Shown here piece by piece: positions 43,126-52,921 of a DNA stretch of 64,000 bases. A program made the position numbers and the translations under genes. The notes under the pieces are model-generated. The model saw nothing but the letters and a program-made list of their open reading frames with translations, ran no database searches and had not been told where the DNA came from. How positions within the stretch are numbered: the stretch's first letter is position 1; the number at the start of each line of letters is the position of its first letter. The stretch comes from Pseudoalteromonas shioyasakiensis (GTDB lineage Bacteria > Pseudomonadota > Gammaproteobacteria > Enterobacterales > Alteromonadaceae): the NCBI RefSeq assembly GCF_019134595.1, contig NZ_CP077770.1:2190001-2254000 (forward strand), in the 5' to 3' direction.

Positions 43126-43973
43126 CTAGATATAAAGTTGAAGAGCTAAAAGAAAAGGCTGTAACAGAAAGAGATCTTCTAATTTTGGGCACTATTGAAG
43201 AAAAATCTAAAGCGCCTCACTCTTCATTTGAGCAGATAGCGTTAAAGTTGAATAGCTGTGTTCAACAGGTAGCAAGCTTGTACCATCACTACCTAAGAGG
43301 ACATATTCTCTGGCTTAACTTTGAAGAGGAAAAACTCCAAGAACTATTCCATAGAGGCTTAAGCGATCAAGAAATAGCTAACGAAATGACAATTAAGTCA
43401 ACTCAGGTTCAATCAAGACGAAAAAAACTAGGATTGAACCGCCTTAGAAGAATAGAAAATGAAGAGTTGTTTATACATCAATTAAACAAGTGCATAAACA
43501 ATAAACTTACAATTGAAGAAGCCGCAAATCAATTGAGCTGTTCTAAATCAAACGTTATCAATTACTGTAAAAAACATGGCTTATCTTTCAGGAAGTATGG
43601 AAGTGATAATCACCTTTCAAAGGTAAATTCATATGATCGTGCACTTATTTGTACTCTTAGAGATATAGGCTATCAACCTGAACATATCTCAAAGGTGGTA
43701 GATCACAGCCTAAACACAATTTACGCAGTTCTATATTACACACCTTCAACTGAAACCGTAGACCTATCTCAAAATGATAGAGCAATGAAACTACTCAATT
43801 GTGAAATACATGCAGGGCATTACCTTACACCTGCAGAAATAGAACTATTTAATAAAGATGGTATCGATGCATATATTTCGAAAACAGGAAGTACTGAAGC
43901 AGCAGCTTTGATGGCTTTTGTGTATCGAAACAAACAAAGAAAGTGTGAAATTATTCATGAAACCACAAGTTAA
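43122..43973 (+). CDS. Multi-helix-turn-helix DNA-binding protein
   Basis: A 283-residue protein with several helix-turn-helix candidates: GLSDQEIANEMTIKSTQVQS, TIEEAANQLSCSKSNVINYC and GYQPEHISKVVDHSLNTIYA. The repeated arrangement suggests binding to a long or repeated site. It overlaps the methyltransferase gene (ATGA), so the two are co-translated and may share a site. No family name recognised. Confidence 0.65.
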   Translation: MTRYKVEELKEKAVTERDLLILGTIEEKSKAPHSSFEQIALKLNSCVQQVASLYHHYLRGHILWLNFEEEKLQELFHRGLSDQEIANEMTIKSTQVQSRRKKLGLNRLRRIENEELFIHQLNKCINNKLTIEEAANQLSCSKSNVINYCKKHGLSFRKYGSDNHLSKVNSYDRALICTLRDIGYQPEHISKVVDHSLNTIYAVLYYTPSTETVDLSQNDRAMKLLNCEIHAGHYLTPAEIELFNKDGIDAYISKTGSTEAAALMAFVYRNKQRKCEIIHETTS

Positions 43974-44052
43974 ACGCCGAGCGCATAACTGGTTTGCGCT
44001 TAAACCTAAAAAGGCTGCAAAGCTTGATGATAAAGGAAAAACAAACCAATGA
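43957..44052 (+). CDS. 31-residue basic peptide
   Basis: A short frame overlapping the end of the HTH gene by 17 bases and the start of the next gene by four (ATGA). It is very basic (MKPQVKRRAHNWFALKPKKA). Overlap at both ends supports translational coupling, but the length limits confidence. Confidence 0.4.
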   Translation: MKPQVKRRAHNWFALKPKKAAKLDDKGKTNQ

Positions 44053-44408
44053 CAGATCATCTTACTGAACTATTTAAGAAAGGTTGCAAAGTTAGTTTTT
44101 CTGCAAACGTTGTTGATACAGAAAAAGCCATTAATTTCTTTGCTGACATGTATAAAAAAGAGGAGGAAATAAATAGCGCCTCAGGGCTGCACGTTTGCGC
44201 CCTTAACTTCAGAAGCTTTGAGTCAGAAAAATTAAAGGAGCTAGTGATGATTACGCTACTTGATAAGGCTATCCAATCAGGCAATTTTGACTATCTTTTT
44301 GCCTGTAAAAATCTGTTGGAAGGTGGTGACTTATTGGATTTTGGCGATCAGATACAGATCAGCGAACATGAGTTTTTAATCATTCCTGCAAAAGAGGTAG
44401 AGCCATGA
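44049..44408 (+). CDS. Early protein of unknown function
   Basis: A 119-residue acidic alpha/beta protein (TEKAINFFADMYKKEEEIN, KAIQSGNFDYLFACKNLLEG). It overlaps both neighbours by four bases. No family recognised. Confidence 0.6.
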   Translation: MTDHLTELFKKGCKVSFSANVVDTEKAINFFADMYKKEEEINSASGLHVCALNFRSFESEKLKELVMITLLDKAIQSGNFDYLFACKNLLEGGDLLDFGDQIQISEHEFLIIPAKEVEP

Positions 44409-44701
44409 AAAAACGACCAACTTGCAAACAGTATTTAACTCATCTATTTCGACAGATGCGAATAGCAATGCCTGATAAGCCAGGTGAACCTGTGAAGCTA
44501 TTTCAGCTTTACATGAATGATGTAATGACAGAGCCAAAGATACGAATCTACTACAGCACAGTGAATGGACGCACTTATTACGATATGGAAATACCAGACC
44601 AAGACGAAGATTTTACAGAGCGTTTAGAGATAGTGGCAGGACATATTAATAGTGCCATCTATTTGGCTGCAAACCCGATTGATAACAAGAAAACAGCATA
44701 G
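44405..44701 (+). CDS. Early protein of unknown function
   Basis: A 98-residue protein with a helical N-terminus and a strand pair (KIRIYYSTVNGRTYYDMEIP). It overlaps the gene before it (ATGA). No family recognised. Confidence 0.6.
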   Translation: MKKRPTCKQYLTHLFRQMRIAMPDKPGEPVKLFQLYMNDVMTEPKIRIYYSTVNGRTYYDMEIPDQDEDFTERLEIVAGHINSAIYLAANPIDNKKTA

Positions 44702-44708
44702 GTGATTA

Positions 44709-44996
44709 ATGGCTTATATATGTAGCAAGTGTAAAAAACAGCTTGAAAGCCATGAAGCGTATGAATATCGAGGCGCTGTAGCTTGTGAAGATCATTTTGA
44801 TGAAGTTATTGAAATGCGCGATTTTGAACGCAACGAGATTATTCAACAAGAGCATAACAAAACCAAAGTGTTTAAAGGTCTTGATCTGACTGATAGCGCT
44901 ATTGGCAATGCCAATAAAAAGCTATTAAAACCAAACATTGAAATTGCTAGCAAAGAAAGCCAGCGATTAAAAAATTATGAGAGAGGTGATTCATGA
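44709..44996 (+). CDS. LIM-like zinc-ribbon protein
   Basis: A 95-residue protein. The N-terminal zinc-binding block is CSKCKKQLESHEAYEYRG followed by CEDHF, a half-LIM/zinc ribbon. A charged helical tail follows. It overlaps the excisionase gene (ATGA) and so is made with it. Possibly a regulator of the integration module. Confidence 0.6.
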   Translation: MAYICSKCKKQLESHEAYEYRGAVACEDHFDEVIEMRDFERNEIIQQEHNKTKVFKGLDLTDSAIGNANKKLLKPNIEIASKESQRLKNYERGDS

Positions 44997-45214
44997 ATAA
45001 GCCAAAGTTAATGAAAGCTAGGAAATGGGCTGAACAACACTTTTCGCCCGAGTCTATGCCTAATCAGCGATGCTTGCGTAACTGGGTAATTGAAGGCACA
45101 GTGAAAGGCGAACTAATTGGCCCTGGTCAACATGCATATATTTATGATGACCAAGTACCGGGGTCAATCAGTAAGGCACATTCAATAGCACTTGATTTAG
45201 CGGCGAACAGTTAA
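44993..45214 (+). CDS. Excisionase-like protein
   Basis: A 73-residue winged-helix protein. RKWAEQHFSPESMPNQRCL followed by RNWVIEGTVKGELIGPGQHA is the Xis pattern (Trp-containing first helix, Arg-rich recognition helix, wing). It abuts the integrase gene with no gap. It should bend the attachment site to favour excision. Confidence 0.75.
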   Translation: MNKPKLMKARKWAEQHFSPESMPNQRCLRNWVIEGTVKGELIGPGQHAYIYDDQVPGSISKAHSIALDLAANS

Positions 45215-46384
45215 ATGGCACCAAGGAAACGAAATAACAATAATAGGGATCTTCCGCCCTATTTATACTTTGAAAGCGGTAAAGGCTACCGATTAACGCT
45301 TACTAATGGCGAGCGCAAAGTTATCAGTAAGAATAGAACGGAAGCTATAATAATAGCAACTGAGTACAACCGCTTAAAACGTGCTTCAATGCTTGATGTG
45401 ATTTTGTCTAGTGATAGTAAATCGTCACCGCTTGCTGAGCACTGCGATGCGATTCTTGAACGCATGATCACAGACAAAGAGCCAGGCAAAAGCCTACTTT
45501 CAACATGGAATAACGATATGACGCGCGTTAAAGGTTTCTTTAGCATGCCTGGCAACCAAATTGATCTTGGCACAGTGACTGACTATATGGACGAATTTCA
45601 CGGCAAGGCCAGCAACAACGTATATAATCGCAAGTTAGGCTTTTTGGAATTAGTATTTGACTATGCTAAAGACATTGGAGAAATGAAAGAAAATCCAGCT
45701 AAGCTTAAAATTAAACGACCAAAAGAAGCTAAAAAGCGTAAGGCGCTTGATGTTAAGTCTTTTACATTGATCCGTGAGGCTGCCCCGCTCTGGCTTAAAA
45801 CCGCAATGGATTTAACACTGCAAACAACACATGCAGTTTTAGAAATATCACGAATCGAGTACAAGATAAAAAAAGCCGAGCAAGGCCGATGTGGTTGTAT
45901 TTGGTATGACGAACCAACTATCGTTGCTGGTGATGTTATTTATGGTGAAATAGCTATTCACCGCCAAAAAACCCATAAGGCCGAAGCCTCACATGTAGTT
46001 ATACCAATAGGCCAAACCATCAAAGACATTATCGACACCAGTCGAGATAATATAGCTTCACCTTATGTTGTTCATAAGTTGCCTAAGAGTCGGTCCAACC
46101 CAATGAGCAAAGAGGTAAAACATATCACTCAGATAGTTAGCCACAATATAAGTCGAGAATTTTCAAATGTCCGAGATCAGCTTGGTTTGTTTTCAAATTT
46201 ACCAAAAGAAGAACGACCAACTTACCATGAAATTAGAGGTATGGCCGCACGCTTAATTGAAGCACAAGGCATCAGCCCTCAGGAAAGAATGGGCCATTCA
46301 GACAGTAAATCGACAAAGATATATACAAGCTATGGAAAGGGTATTGAGTGGGTTCAAGTTCCTCACATCAAAGTACAGATCTAA
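45215..46384 (+). CDS. int: Lambda-type integrase (tyrosine recombinase)
   Basis: A 389-residue recombinase with a lambda Int-like arm-binding N-terminus (RDLPPYLYFESGKGYRL). The catalytic domain keeps Lys (RQKTHK), the HEIR box, the GHSDS histidine, and Tyr nine residues later (KIY), followed by the lambda-like GKGIEW end. The position of the first catalytic Arg (TGQR in lambda) reads QTTHAV, so Arg appears replaced. It integrates the phage at tRNA-Pro just downstream. Confidence 0.9.
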   Translation: MAPRKRNNNNRDLPPYLYFESGKGYRLTLTNGERKVISKNRTEAIIIATEYNRLKRASMLDVILSSDSKSSPLAEHCDAILERMITDKEPGKSLLSTWNNDMTRVKGFFSMPGNQIDLGTVTDYMDEFHGKASNNVYNRKLGFLELVFDYAKDIGEMKENPAKLKIKRPKEAKKRKALDVKSFTLIREAAPLWLKTAMDLTLQTTHAVLEISRIEYKIKKAEQGRCGCIWYDEPTIVAGDVIYGEIAIHRQKTHKAEASHVVIPIGQTIKDIIDTSRDNIASPYVVHKLPKSRSNPMSKEVKHITQIVSHNISREFSNVRDQLGLFSNLPKEERPTYHEIRGMAARLIEAQGISPQERMGHSDSKSTKIYTSYGKGIEWVQVPHIKVQI

Positions 46385-46545
46385 CAAGGTTTTTATATAA
46401 AAAGCTGTGGTAAAATAGAACCTAAGTTATTGATTTAATTAAATACGCCAAATGCGATTTTTTCACTTAATACACTGTTTAAAAGTACAGTTAAAACAAA
46501 TAAAACCCTTTTAATACAGTGCCTTACCTAGTTCCAGCTTGTTAA
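46385..46545. other. Phage attachment-site arm region
   Basis: A gene-free AT-rich stretch between the integrase stop and the tRNA-derived core. It contains repeated CAGT-type words (ACACTGT, GTACAGT, ATACAGTG) in both orientations that could be integrase arm sites. No reading frame of interest is seen. Confidence 0.45.
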
Positions 46546-46591
46546 CATGGGGTGTCAGGGGTCGCAGGTTCAAATCCTGCTATGCCGACCA
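46546..46591 (+). other. Attachment site: 3' half of tRNA-Pro(GGG)
   Basis: Forty-six bases match the 3' half of a tRNA-Pro: the anticodon loop with GGG, an intact T arm (GCAGG-TTCAAAT-CCTGC), acceptor strand TATGCCG, discriminator A and CCA. The 5' half is absent: upstream sequence is phage. So this is the displaced 3' end at the int-proximal prophage border, and the complete tRNA gene should be at the other border, left of the window. Confidence 0.8.
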
Positions 46592-46787
46592 TCTTTTCCC
46601 CCTTTATATCAAATAGATATACAAAATCACTTTTATATTAGAAACTGCTAATTTGTAAAAGTTTTGTATTAGTTTTGCATTAGCAATTGTGAACCCCCCC
46701 CCTTTTCTAGCACGTAAATGAAATAACTTTTTCTAATGAAAACTTAAAACCCAAACTGAGCTTTTAGAGCACTCTTATTCATTTAAA

Positions 46788-46808
46788 AAAGCCAGCAGAG
46801 CTGGCTTT
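46788..46808 (-). terminator. Terminator after the 110-residue gene
   Basis: Nine-base stem AAAGCCAGC/GCTGGCTTT with a three-base loop. The minus strand continues TTTTTTAAAT. Confidence 0.8.
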
Positions 46809-46811
46809 AAT

Positions 46812-47144
46812 TCATAACGAGTCAAAAAACGCGTTAACTGATTTATCAAACAAATGATAAAAATAAAGAAATTGTCCAGTGTTGAGAATATGCGATTGCA
46901 CCAATTGCTTGAACTGTTTCAATAAGCAGAAATTACAACTGAAAAACACGTTCGTAGCTGGGCGCATCTCCTCAGGTAGTGCTTGTATAAAAGAGTCGCT
47001 AACAACTATAAACTCTTGCTGAGCTACATAATTTCTTACGTAATAAATGTAATCATTATTTTGCTCATATAAAGCAATACATTCTTCATCATTAGCAACT
47101 GCAGGACGCTTCTGAAATAGTTCCACAACGTTTGAGTTAGTCAT
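46812..47144 (-). CDS. Host accessory protein of unknown function
   Basis: About 110 residues from MTNSNVVELFQKRPAV. This second ATG has GGAG six bases upstream. It is acidic at first, then aromatic-rich (NDYIYYVRNYVAQQEFIVVS, CNFCLLKQFKQL). It lies just outside the prophage border. A truncated second copy with the same upstream region is found at 47841-48030. Family unknown. Confidence 0.6.
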   Translation of the reverse strand: MTNSNVVELFQKRPAVANDEECIALYEQNNDYIYYVRNYVAQQEFIVVSDSFIQALPEEMRPATNVFFSCNFCLLKQFKQLVQSHILNTGQFLYFYHLFDKSVNAFFDSL

Positions 47145-47212
47145 ATTCATCTCCAAAAAGTTTGTCTTCGAAAATAAATACGAGCTACTTATGCAAAATT
47201 TGTATTGTCTGC
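47023..47212. repeat. Direct repeat, copy 1 (5' part and upstream region of the 110-residue gene)
   Basis: About 190 bp nearly identical to 47841-48030, covering the first 40 codons and about 70 bp upstream of the gene, including its ribosome site. Confidence 0.85.
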
Positions 47213-47368
47213 TGATTTATTATTTTTTGATCGGCTGAGAAAAAACAAACTTTATGGAAAATAAAAAGCTTAATGGTGCTTGCGGAAATAGGCGAGAACC
47301 TTAAAATTACTCTCTCTAATTGGTTCAATGCAGTTGAGTCAACTTAAGCTTTAAAATGGTAATCAATA

Positions 47369-47821
47369 TTGAACTTCAAATTTAAAAAAAACTGGCTTAC
47401 ACCAATGTTTGTCATAACACTTCTTTTCTCATTGGTATCTTTGGTATCTACATATTACTTTCATGATACGGAATCCATAAAGATAAAAGCCGCGCTGTTT
47501 GTATCTCCAATTTTTTACTTATGTGCAGTCTACTATTTCTCTTACCTAGTTATTACACCCAATGAAATTGTAATTGAGGGTAATAAAATAAATATTGATG
47601 GGAAAACTCATTCATTAGGTGGTAATTCGAAATGTTACGTGTACTTTGATAAGCCTATACGCGCTTCTGAAGTACTACAGGCCGAATTTGAAATTTTACT
47701 CGAGAATGAAAAACCAATAACTACATCTTGCTTTTATGATTTTGATTTTGATGAAAGTGACTTTATAACTCACTACGCAGATTGTGAGGCCGTTTTTGCA
47801 CATTCAAAGGTGTTTGATTAA
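47369..47821 (+). CDS. Two-helix membrane protein of unknown function
   Basis: A 150-residue protein with two membrane helices (residues about 13-32, MFVITLLFSLVSLVSTYYF, and 41-62) and a beta-rich soluble domain (ITPNEIVIEGNKINIDGKTH), the layout of PH-like two-helix proteins. The start is a TTG; an internal ATG at 47405 would remove the first basic residues. It lies between the two copies of the direct repeat. Confidence 0.55.
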   Translation: MNFKFKKNWLTPMFVITLLFSLVSLVSTYYFHDTESIKIKAALFVSPIFYLCAVYYFSYLVITPNEIVIEGNKINIDGKTHSLGGNSKCYVYFDKPIRASEVLQAEFEILLENEKPITTSCFYDFDFDESDFITHYADCEAVFAHSKVFD

Positions 47822-47840
47822 AGTTTTAGACTCTAGATGG

Positions 47841-47962
47841 GCTACATAGTTTCTTACGCAATATATGTAGCTATCATTTTGTTCATATAAAGCAATATAT
47901 TCTTCATCATTAGCAACTGCAGGACGCTTCTGAAATAGTTCCACAACGTGTGAGTTAGTCAT
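47841..47962 (-). pseudogene. Truncated second copy of the 110-residue gene
   Basis: The first 40 or so codons match the gene at 46812-47144 (VVELFQKRPAVANDEEYIALY), then the sequence changes at VRNYVA and soon stops. The C-terminal two thirds are missing. The upstream region is duplicated as well, so it could still be expressed as a short peptide. Confidence 0.7.
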
Positions 47963-48030
47963 ATTCATCTCCAAAAAGTTTGTCTTCGAAAATAAATACG
48001 AGCTACTTATGCAAAATTTGCATTGTCTGC
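47841..48030. repeat. Direct repeat, copy 2
   Basis: Partner of the repeat at 47023-47212, offset by 818 bp. Differences are few and scattered, so the duplication is old enough to have drifted but still clear. Confidence 0.85.
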
Positions 48031-48424
48031 CGCTTCTTATTTGTAATTAAAATTACATAGAGTAAATATAATGGAAAATGAGAAGTTACAATGTAACTCA
48101 TTGGGTGTCTGCAAACTCTGGGAAGTCCATCTATTCTTTATCAAGATACAGTTATTACTTTCTCCATAGTTTCTTGAACAAAGTATCAGCTTATTAAAGC
48201 AATATGCACTTGTCCTATTGATGCCGCAGCAAATGACCTGAGTTCAAAAATTTAATTGCTGAGCACTCTGAAAATTTAGCAACAATATCAAATCAAATAA
48301 GTTTAAAACTTGCCCCATATTGATAGACGGCAATTGCCTAGTTTCACAATGTTTCAATCGTCAAATAGAGCAATTACGTTAACTCCTTAAAGGCTTGAAT
48401 TGAGCTCCCCAAAACCCCGCTCAA
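48031..48424. other. Gene-free scarred region with a kinase-gene fragment
   Basis: No credible gene is seen. At about 48197-48262 there is a degenerate copy of part of the neighbouring ABC1-kinase gene: AATATGCACTTG, then CCTATTGATGCCGCAGCAAA, as at 49321-49365, with substitutions and an indel. The rest is AT-rich and unassigned. Confidence 0.6.
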
Positions 48425-49747
48425 TTATTTATCACTCTGTACTTCAAACTCCTTAAAAATACTGTTCACATTCACTTTTGCGCCTAGCTTTGCAGCGATT
48501 AAAAACAGGCCTGCTAGTTTTCTGTGTACGAACAGGGCATCTACGGGTGGTGCGTGCCAATGCTCTGAGGCTGTGCTCATTTTTAGGCCGAGTTCTTTAA
48601 TGCGTTTTGGTAAGTCGCTATTCGCAAAGTCATACTCACCTTGGTGGCGCAGTGGCTCGCAGGCGAGTAGAAATATATCGACGACATTATCTATATATTC
48701 TTGAGCAAGCCCTTGTTGAAAATAGCCAATTTGCTGTGCAGCTGTTGCAACATCTGCCCTATCATTATTAATCGCACCAGATAATAACTGTAAGTAGCCA
48801 TCACTAATATGCTGAGGTAGTTCGCGGGTGGCGCCAAAGTCTAAAAGTACTAAGCGTTGATTGTCGATTTGATATTGATAATTGGCAAAGTTTGGATCTG
48901 TTTGAACTAGTTTAAAGCTAAATAATTCACGTAAAAATAGGCTGAGTAACTGTTCAACCGCTTTATTACGTAGCGCTTGATGTGTGTTTACTAGTTCATC
49001 TAGCTCTTGTCCTTCAACAAAACTCATTACTAAAACTTGAGAAGAACTAAGCGAATCTACCACATTGGGAGTCAGGTAATTGTCATCCCCCTTTAAACAC
49101 TCGCTGTAGCGTTTTAAATAATTAGCTTCTAATTCGTAGTCAGCTTCGTTTATAAGCTGCTGTTTTGCTTCATCGATAAGAGGCTGTATTTCTACCTCTT
49201 TGGGTAGCAAACCACTGAGCCTTAGTAGATAAGCGAGATTATCAACATCACTGGCAATGCCTTTTGCAATACCTGGGTATTGCACTTTAACTGCTAACTT
49301 TTCGCCCGATTCGCGGTAAGCAATATGCACTTGCCCTATTGATGCCGCAGCAAATGGTCTAAGTTCAAAATGCGATAATTGCTCTAACCACGCATCACCC
49401 CAATGCTCTCGCATTACTTTAACTAGCTGCTTTTGCGGCATAGGTGTCGCTTCTGAACGCAGCCTTGCTAAAATTGCAGATAGCTCTGGAGTGAGTAATT
49501 CACCACTATCCATGGATAAAAGCTGCCCCAATTTCATTGCTGCGCCACGCAGATTTGCAAGCTGCTCAGCAAAGCGCTGAATATTTTTTGGCTGTAACAA
49601 TAACTCTTGTCGTGATGTTTGCTTGCCTGTTGCCCATGCTTTTGTTCCTTCAAACAGCATATTACCCGCGACTTTACCAGCTAAAGAGCCAAGCCGAGCC
49701 GCCCTCGAAAACCGTGATGTTGGAACAGGTTTTTGTTTATTACTCAT
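48425..49747 (-). CDS. ABC1/ADCK-type atypical kinase (Coq8-like)
   Basis: A 440-residue protein of the UbiB/ADCK family: KxGQ motif (AAMKLGQLLSMD), Ala-rich loop (AAASIGQVH), ATP-binding Lys (AVKVQYPG), catalytic QTDPNFANY and metal-binding LLDFGATRE. The KLGQLLS and QTDPN forms are those of Coq8/ADCK3 rather than of UbiB (HADPHPGN). These ATPases support coenzyme Q or lipid-related processes at the membrane. A fragment of this gene is duplicated downstream. Confidence 0.85.
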   Translation of the reverse strand: MSNKQKPVPTSRFSRAARLGSLAGKVAGNMLFEGTKAWATGKQTSRQELLLQPKNIQRFAEQLANLRGAAMKLGQLLSMDSGELLTPELSAILARLRSEATPMPQKQLVKVMREHWGDAWLEQLSHFELRPFAAASIGQVHIAYRESGEKLAVKVQYPGIAKGIASDVDNLAYLLRLSGLLPKEVEIQPLIDEAKQQLINEADYELEANYLKRYSECLKGDDNYLTPNVVDSLSSSQVLVMSFVEGQELDELVNTHQALRNKAVEQLLSLFLRELFSFKLVQTDPNFANYQYQIDNQRLVLLDFGATRELPQHISDGYLQLLSGAINNDRADVATAAQQIGYFQQGLAQEYIDNVVDIFLLACEPLRHQGEYDFANSDLPKRIKELGLKMSTASEHWHAPPVDALFVHRKLAGLFLIAAKLGAKVNVNSIFKEFEVQSDK

Positions 49748-49836
49748 ATTACTTCACACTATTAACTTAATGCTTTGAATACGTTGATTGCTAGAGTTTA
49801 GATCCACTTTTGTTTTTAATAGATTTTAGGCAATAA

Positions 49837-49867
49837 AAAGGCCGCAGGGTTTCCCGATGCGGCCTTT
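49837..49867 (-). terminator. Terminator after serS
   Basis: Nine-base stem AAAGGCCGC/GCGGCCTTT with a 13-base loop. The minus strand continues TTTTTATTG. It ends the lrp-region operon. Confidence 0.85.
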
Positions 49868-49887
49868 AAACTCAATATCATTAAGAT

Positions 49888-51201
<1,314 letters not shown>

Positions 51202-51588
51202 TTAACCTTTTTGCATTACCAGCTGAAGGCCCAGCCAAGCCATAAATATACACACCACCACGTTTAAGGTGATATTGAGGGCCATTTTAAAAAAGTGACC
51301 TTGTTGCAAGAGCAACAACGAATCCATTGAGAATGTTGAAAAGGTGGTCAATGCACCTAAAAAGCCAATACCAATTAAGGTTTTAGCGGGGCTAACAGCG
51401 ATTATTTCTTTTTCAATCAAGCCGTATAAAATGCCCATTAACAATGAACCAAGAATATTAACTGTCAATGTGCCAAAAGGGAATCCCCTACCGAGCAGTT
51501 TTAGCATGGTTTCGCTAAGAAAATAGCGTAAACATGCCCCTGAAGCGCCACCCATTGCAATCATCATGTAAAGTTTCAAACTATTCAT
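51202..51588 (-). CDS. crcB: Fluoride channel CrcB (Fluc)
   Basis: A 128-residue four-helix membrane protein. [30 protein letters not shown] and [15 protein letters not shown] are the Fluc signature with its conserved Asn and Phe residues. Fluc dimers export fluoride. The ATG lies inside the last codons of rarA, so the two are coupled. No fluoride riboswitch is seen upstream. Confidence 0.92.
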   Translation of the reverse strand: MNSLKLYMMIAMGGASGACLRYFLSETMLKLLGRGFPFGTLTVNILGSLLMGILYGLIEKEIIAVSPAKTLIGIGFLGALTTFSTFSMDSLLLLQQGHFFKMALNITLNVVVCIFMAWLGLQLVMQKG

Positions 51589-52918
51589 AACGTTTAATAT
51601 CACTTTGCTCGTTGCGCTGAGTTAAATAGTCCAGCTTTTGTTTTATTTTTTGTTCAAGCCCGCGGTCGGTTGGGAAGTAATACTGGCGATCATTAATAGC
51701 CTCAGGGAAATACTTTTCACCTGCAGCAAATGCACCTTCTTCATTGTGAGCATACCGATATTCGGCGCCATAACCTAAGTCTTTCATTAAGCTAGTTGGT
51801 GCATTTCGTAGATGCTCTGGCACCGGATGACTCGGCTCATTTTTAGCATCTTGCATAGCTTGATTAAATGCCATATACACAGCGTTACTTTTCGGGGCAC
51901 TGGCTAAGTATATGGTGGCTTGTGCAATAGCACGCTCACCTTCACTTGGGCCAACACGTTGAAAAATATCCCACGCATTGAGTGCGACTTCCATCGCTCG
52001 CGGGTCGGCATTGCCAATATCTTCTGTAGCAATCGCTAATAAGCGCCTTGCAACATAAAGTGGGTCGCCGCCCCCTGCTAAAATACGGCAGTACCAATAT
52101 AAAGCGCCATCAGGTGAACTACCTCGCACTGACTTATGAAACGCTGAAATCAAGTCGTAGAACTCATCACCGCCTTTGTCGTACTTGGCTAAATGAGTTG
52201 GCAGTACTTGGCTTAAAACATGTTGATCAACTAGGTATTTGCCCTGCTGCTCAGTGGTTAAGTCAACCGCTTGTTCTAACAGGTTAAGTACTTTACGTGC
52301 ATCGCCGTCACTTGCTTGGCAAAGCGCTTGTTTAGCGTTTTCGGCAATTTCAATGTGTTTTTGGCTGAGCTCTACGTCTTGGCGTAAGGCGCGCTCAATT
52401 ACATTAAATAAATCGGCTTGCTCAAGTGCTTTTAATACATATACACGGGCACGAGACAGTATCGCGTTATTAAGTGCAAATGATGGGTTTTCGGTGGTCG
52501 CGCCAACAAAAATAAACGTACCATCTTCAATATGTGGCAAAAATGCATCTTGCTGAGATTTATTAAAACGGTGTACTTCGTCAACAAACAATAAGGTGCG
52601 TTGCCCTCGCCCTGCAAGATTTGCTTTTGCTTCGCTTACTGCCTCACGAATATCTTTTACACCTGCTGTGACTGCCGACATTTGAATAAGGCTGGCATCG
52701 GCATGGTTTGCAATAATCTGCGCTAACGTGGTTTTACCAACGCCTGGCGGCCCCCACAAAATGAGGCTGTGACATCGTCCTGCAAGAATCGCTTGGTAAA
52801 GAGGTTTATCGGGGCTTAAAAGGTGCTGCTGACCTATATAGTCATTGAGTGTTTCGGGTCGCATGCGCGCCGCAAGTGGGCGCACATCAGGGCCAAAATT
52901 AAATCCGAGATTACTCAA
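51581..52918 (-). CDS. rarA: Replication-associated AAA+ ATPase RarA (MgsA)
   Basis: A 445-residue clamp-loader-like ATPase acting at stalled forks. Walker A is GPPGVGKTT, Walker B is [11 protein letters not shown], sensor 1 is [10 protein letters not shown]. The C-terminal tetramerisation region has [20 protein letters not shown] and [16 protein letters not shown]. It follows lolA by three bases and matches the usual RarA length of about 445. Confidence 0.96.
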   Translation of the reverse strand: MSNLGFNFGPDVRPLAARMRPETLNDYIGQQHLLSPDKPLYQAILAGRCHSLILWGPPGVGKTTLAQIIANHADASLIQMSAVTAGVKDIREAVSEAKANLAGRGQRTLLFVDEVHRFNKSQQDAFLPHIEDGTFIFVGATTENPSFALNNAILSRARVYVLKALEQADLFNVIERALRQDVELSQKHIEIAENAKQALCQASDGDARKVLNLLEQAVDLTTEQQGKYLVDQHVLSQVLPTHLAKYDKGGDEFYDLISAFHKSVRGSSPDGALYWYCRILAGGGDPLYVARRLLAIATEDIGNADPRAMEVALNAWDIFQRVGPSEGERAIAQATIYLASAPKSNAVYMAFNQAMQDAKNEPSHPVPEHLRNAPTSLMKDLGYGAEYRYAHNEEGAFAAGEKYFPEAINDRQYYFPTDRGLEQKIKQKLDYLTQRNEQSDIKRYE

Positions 52919-52921
52919 GCC

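Noticed and set aside
46500..46591. A complete tRNA-Pro gene
   Set aside because: Acceptor 5' strand, D arm and most of the anticodon 5' stem are missing; upstream sequence is phage.
51589..51620. Fluoride riboswitch for crcB
   Set aside because: The crcB start overlaps rarA and no leader space or fold is available.
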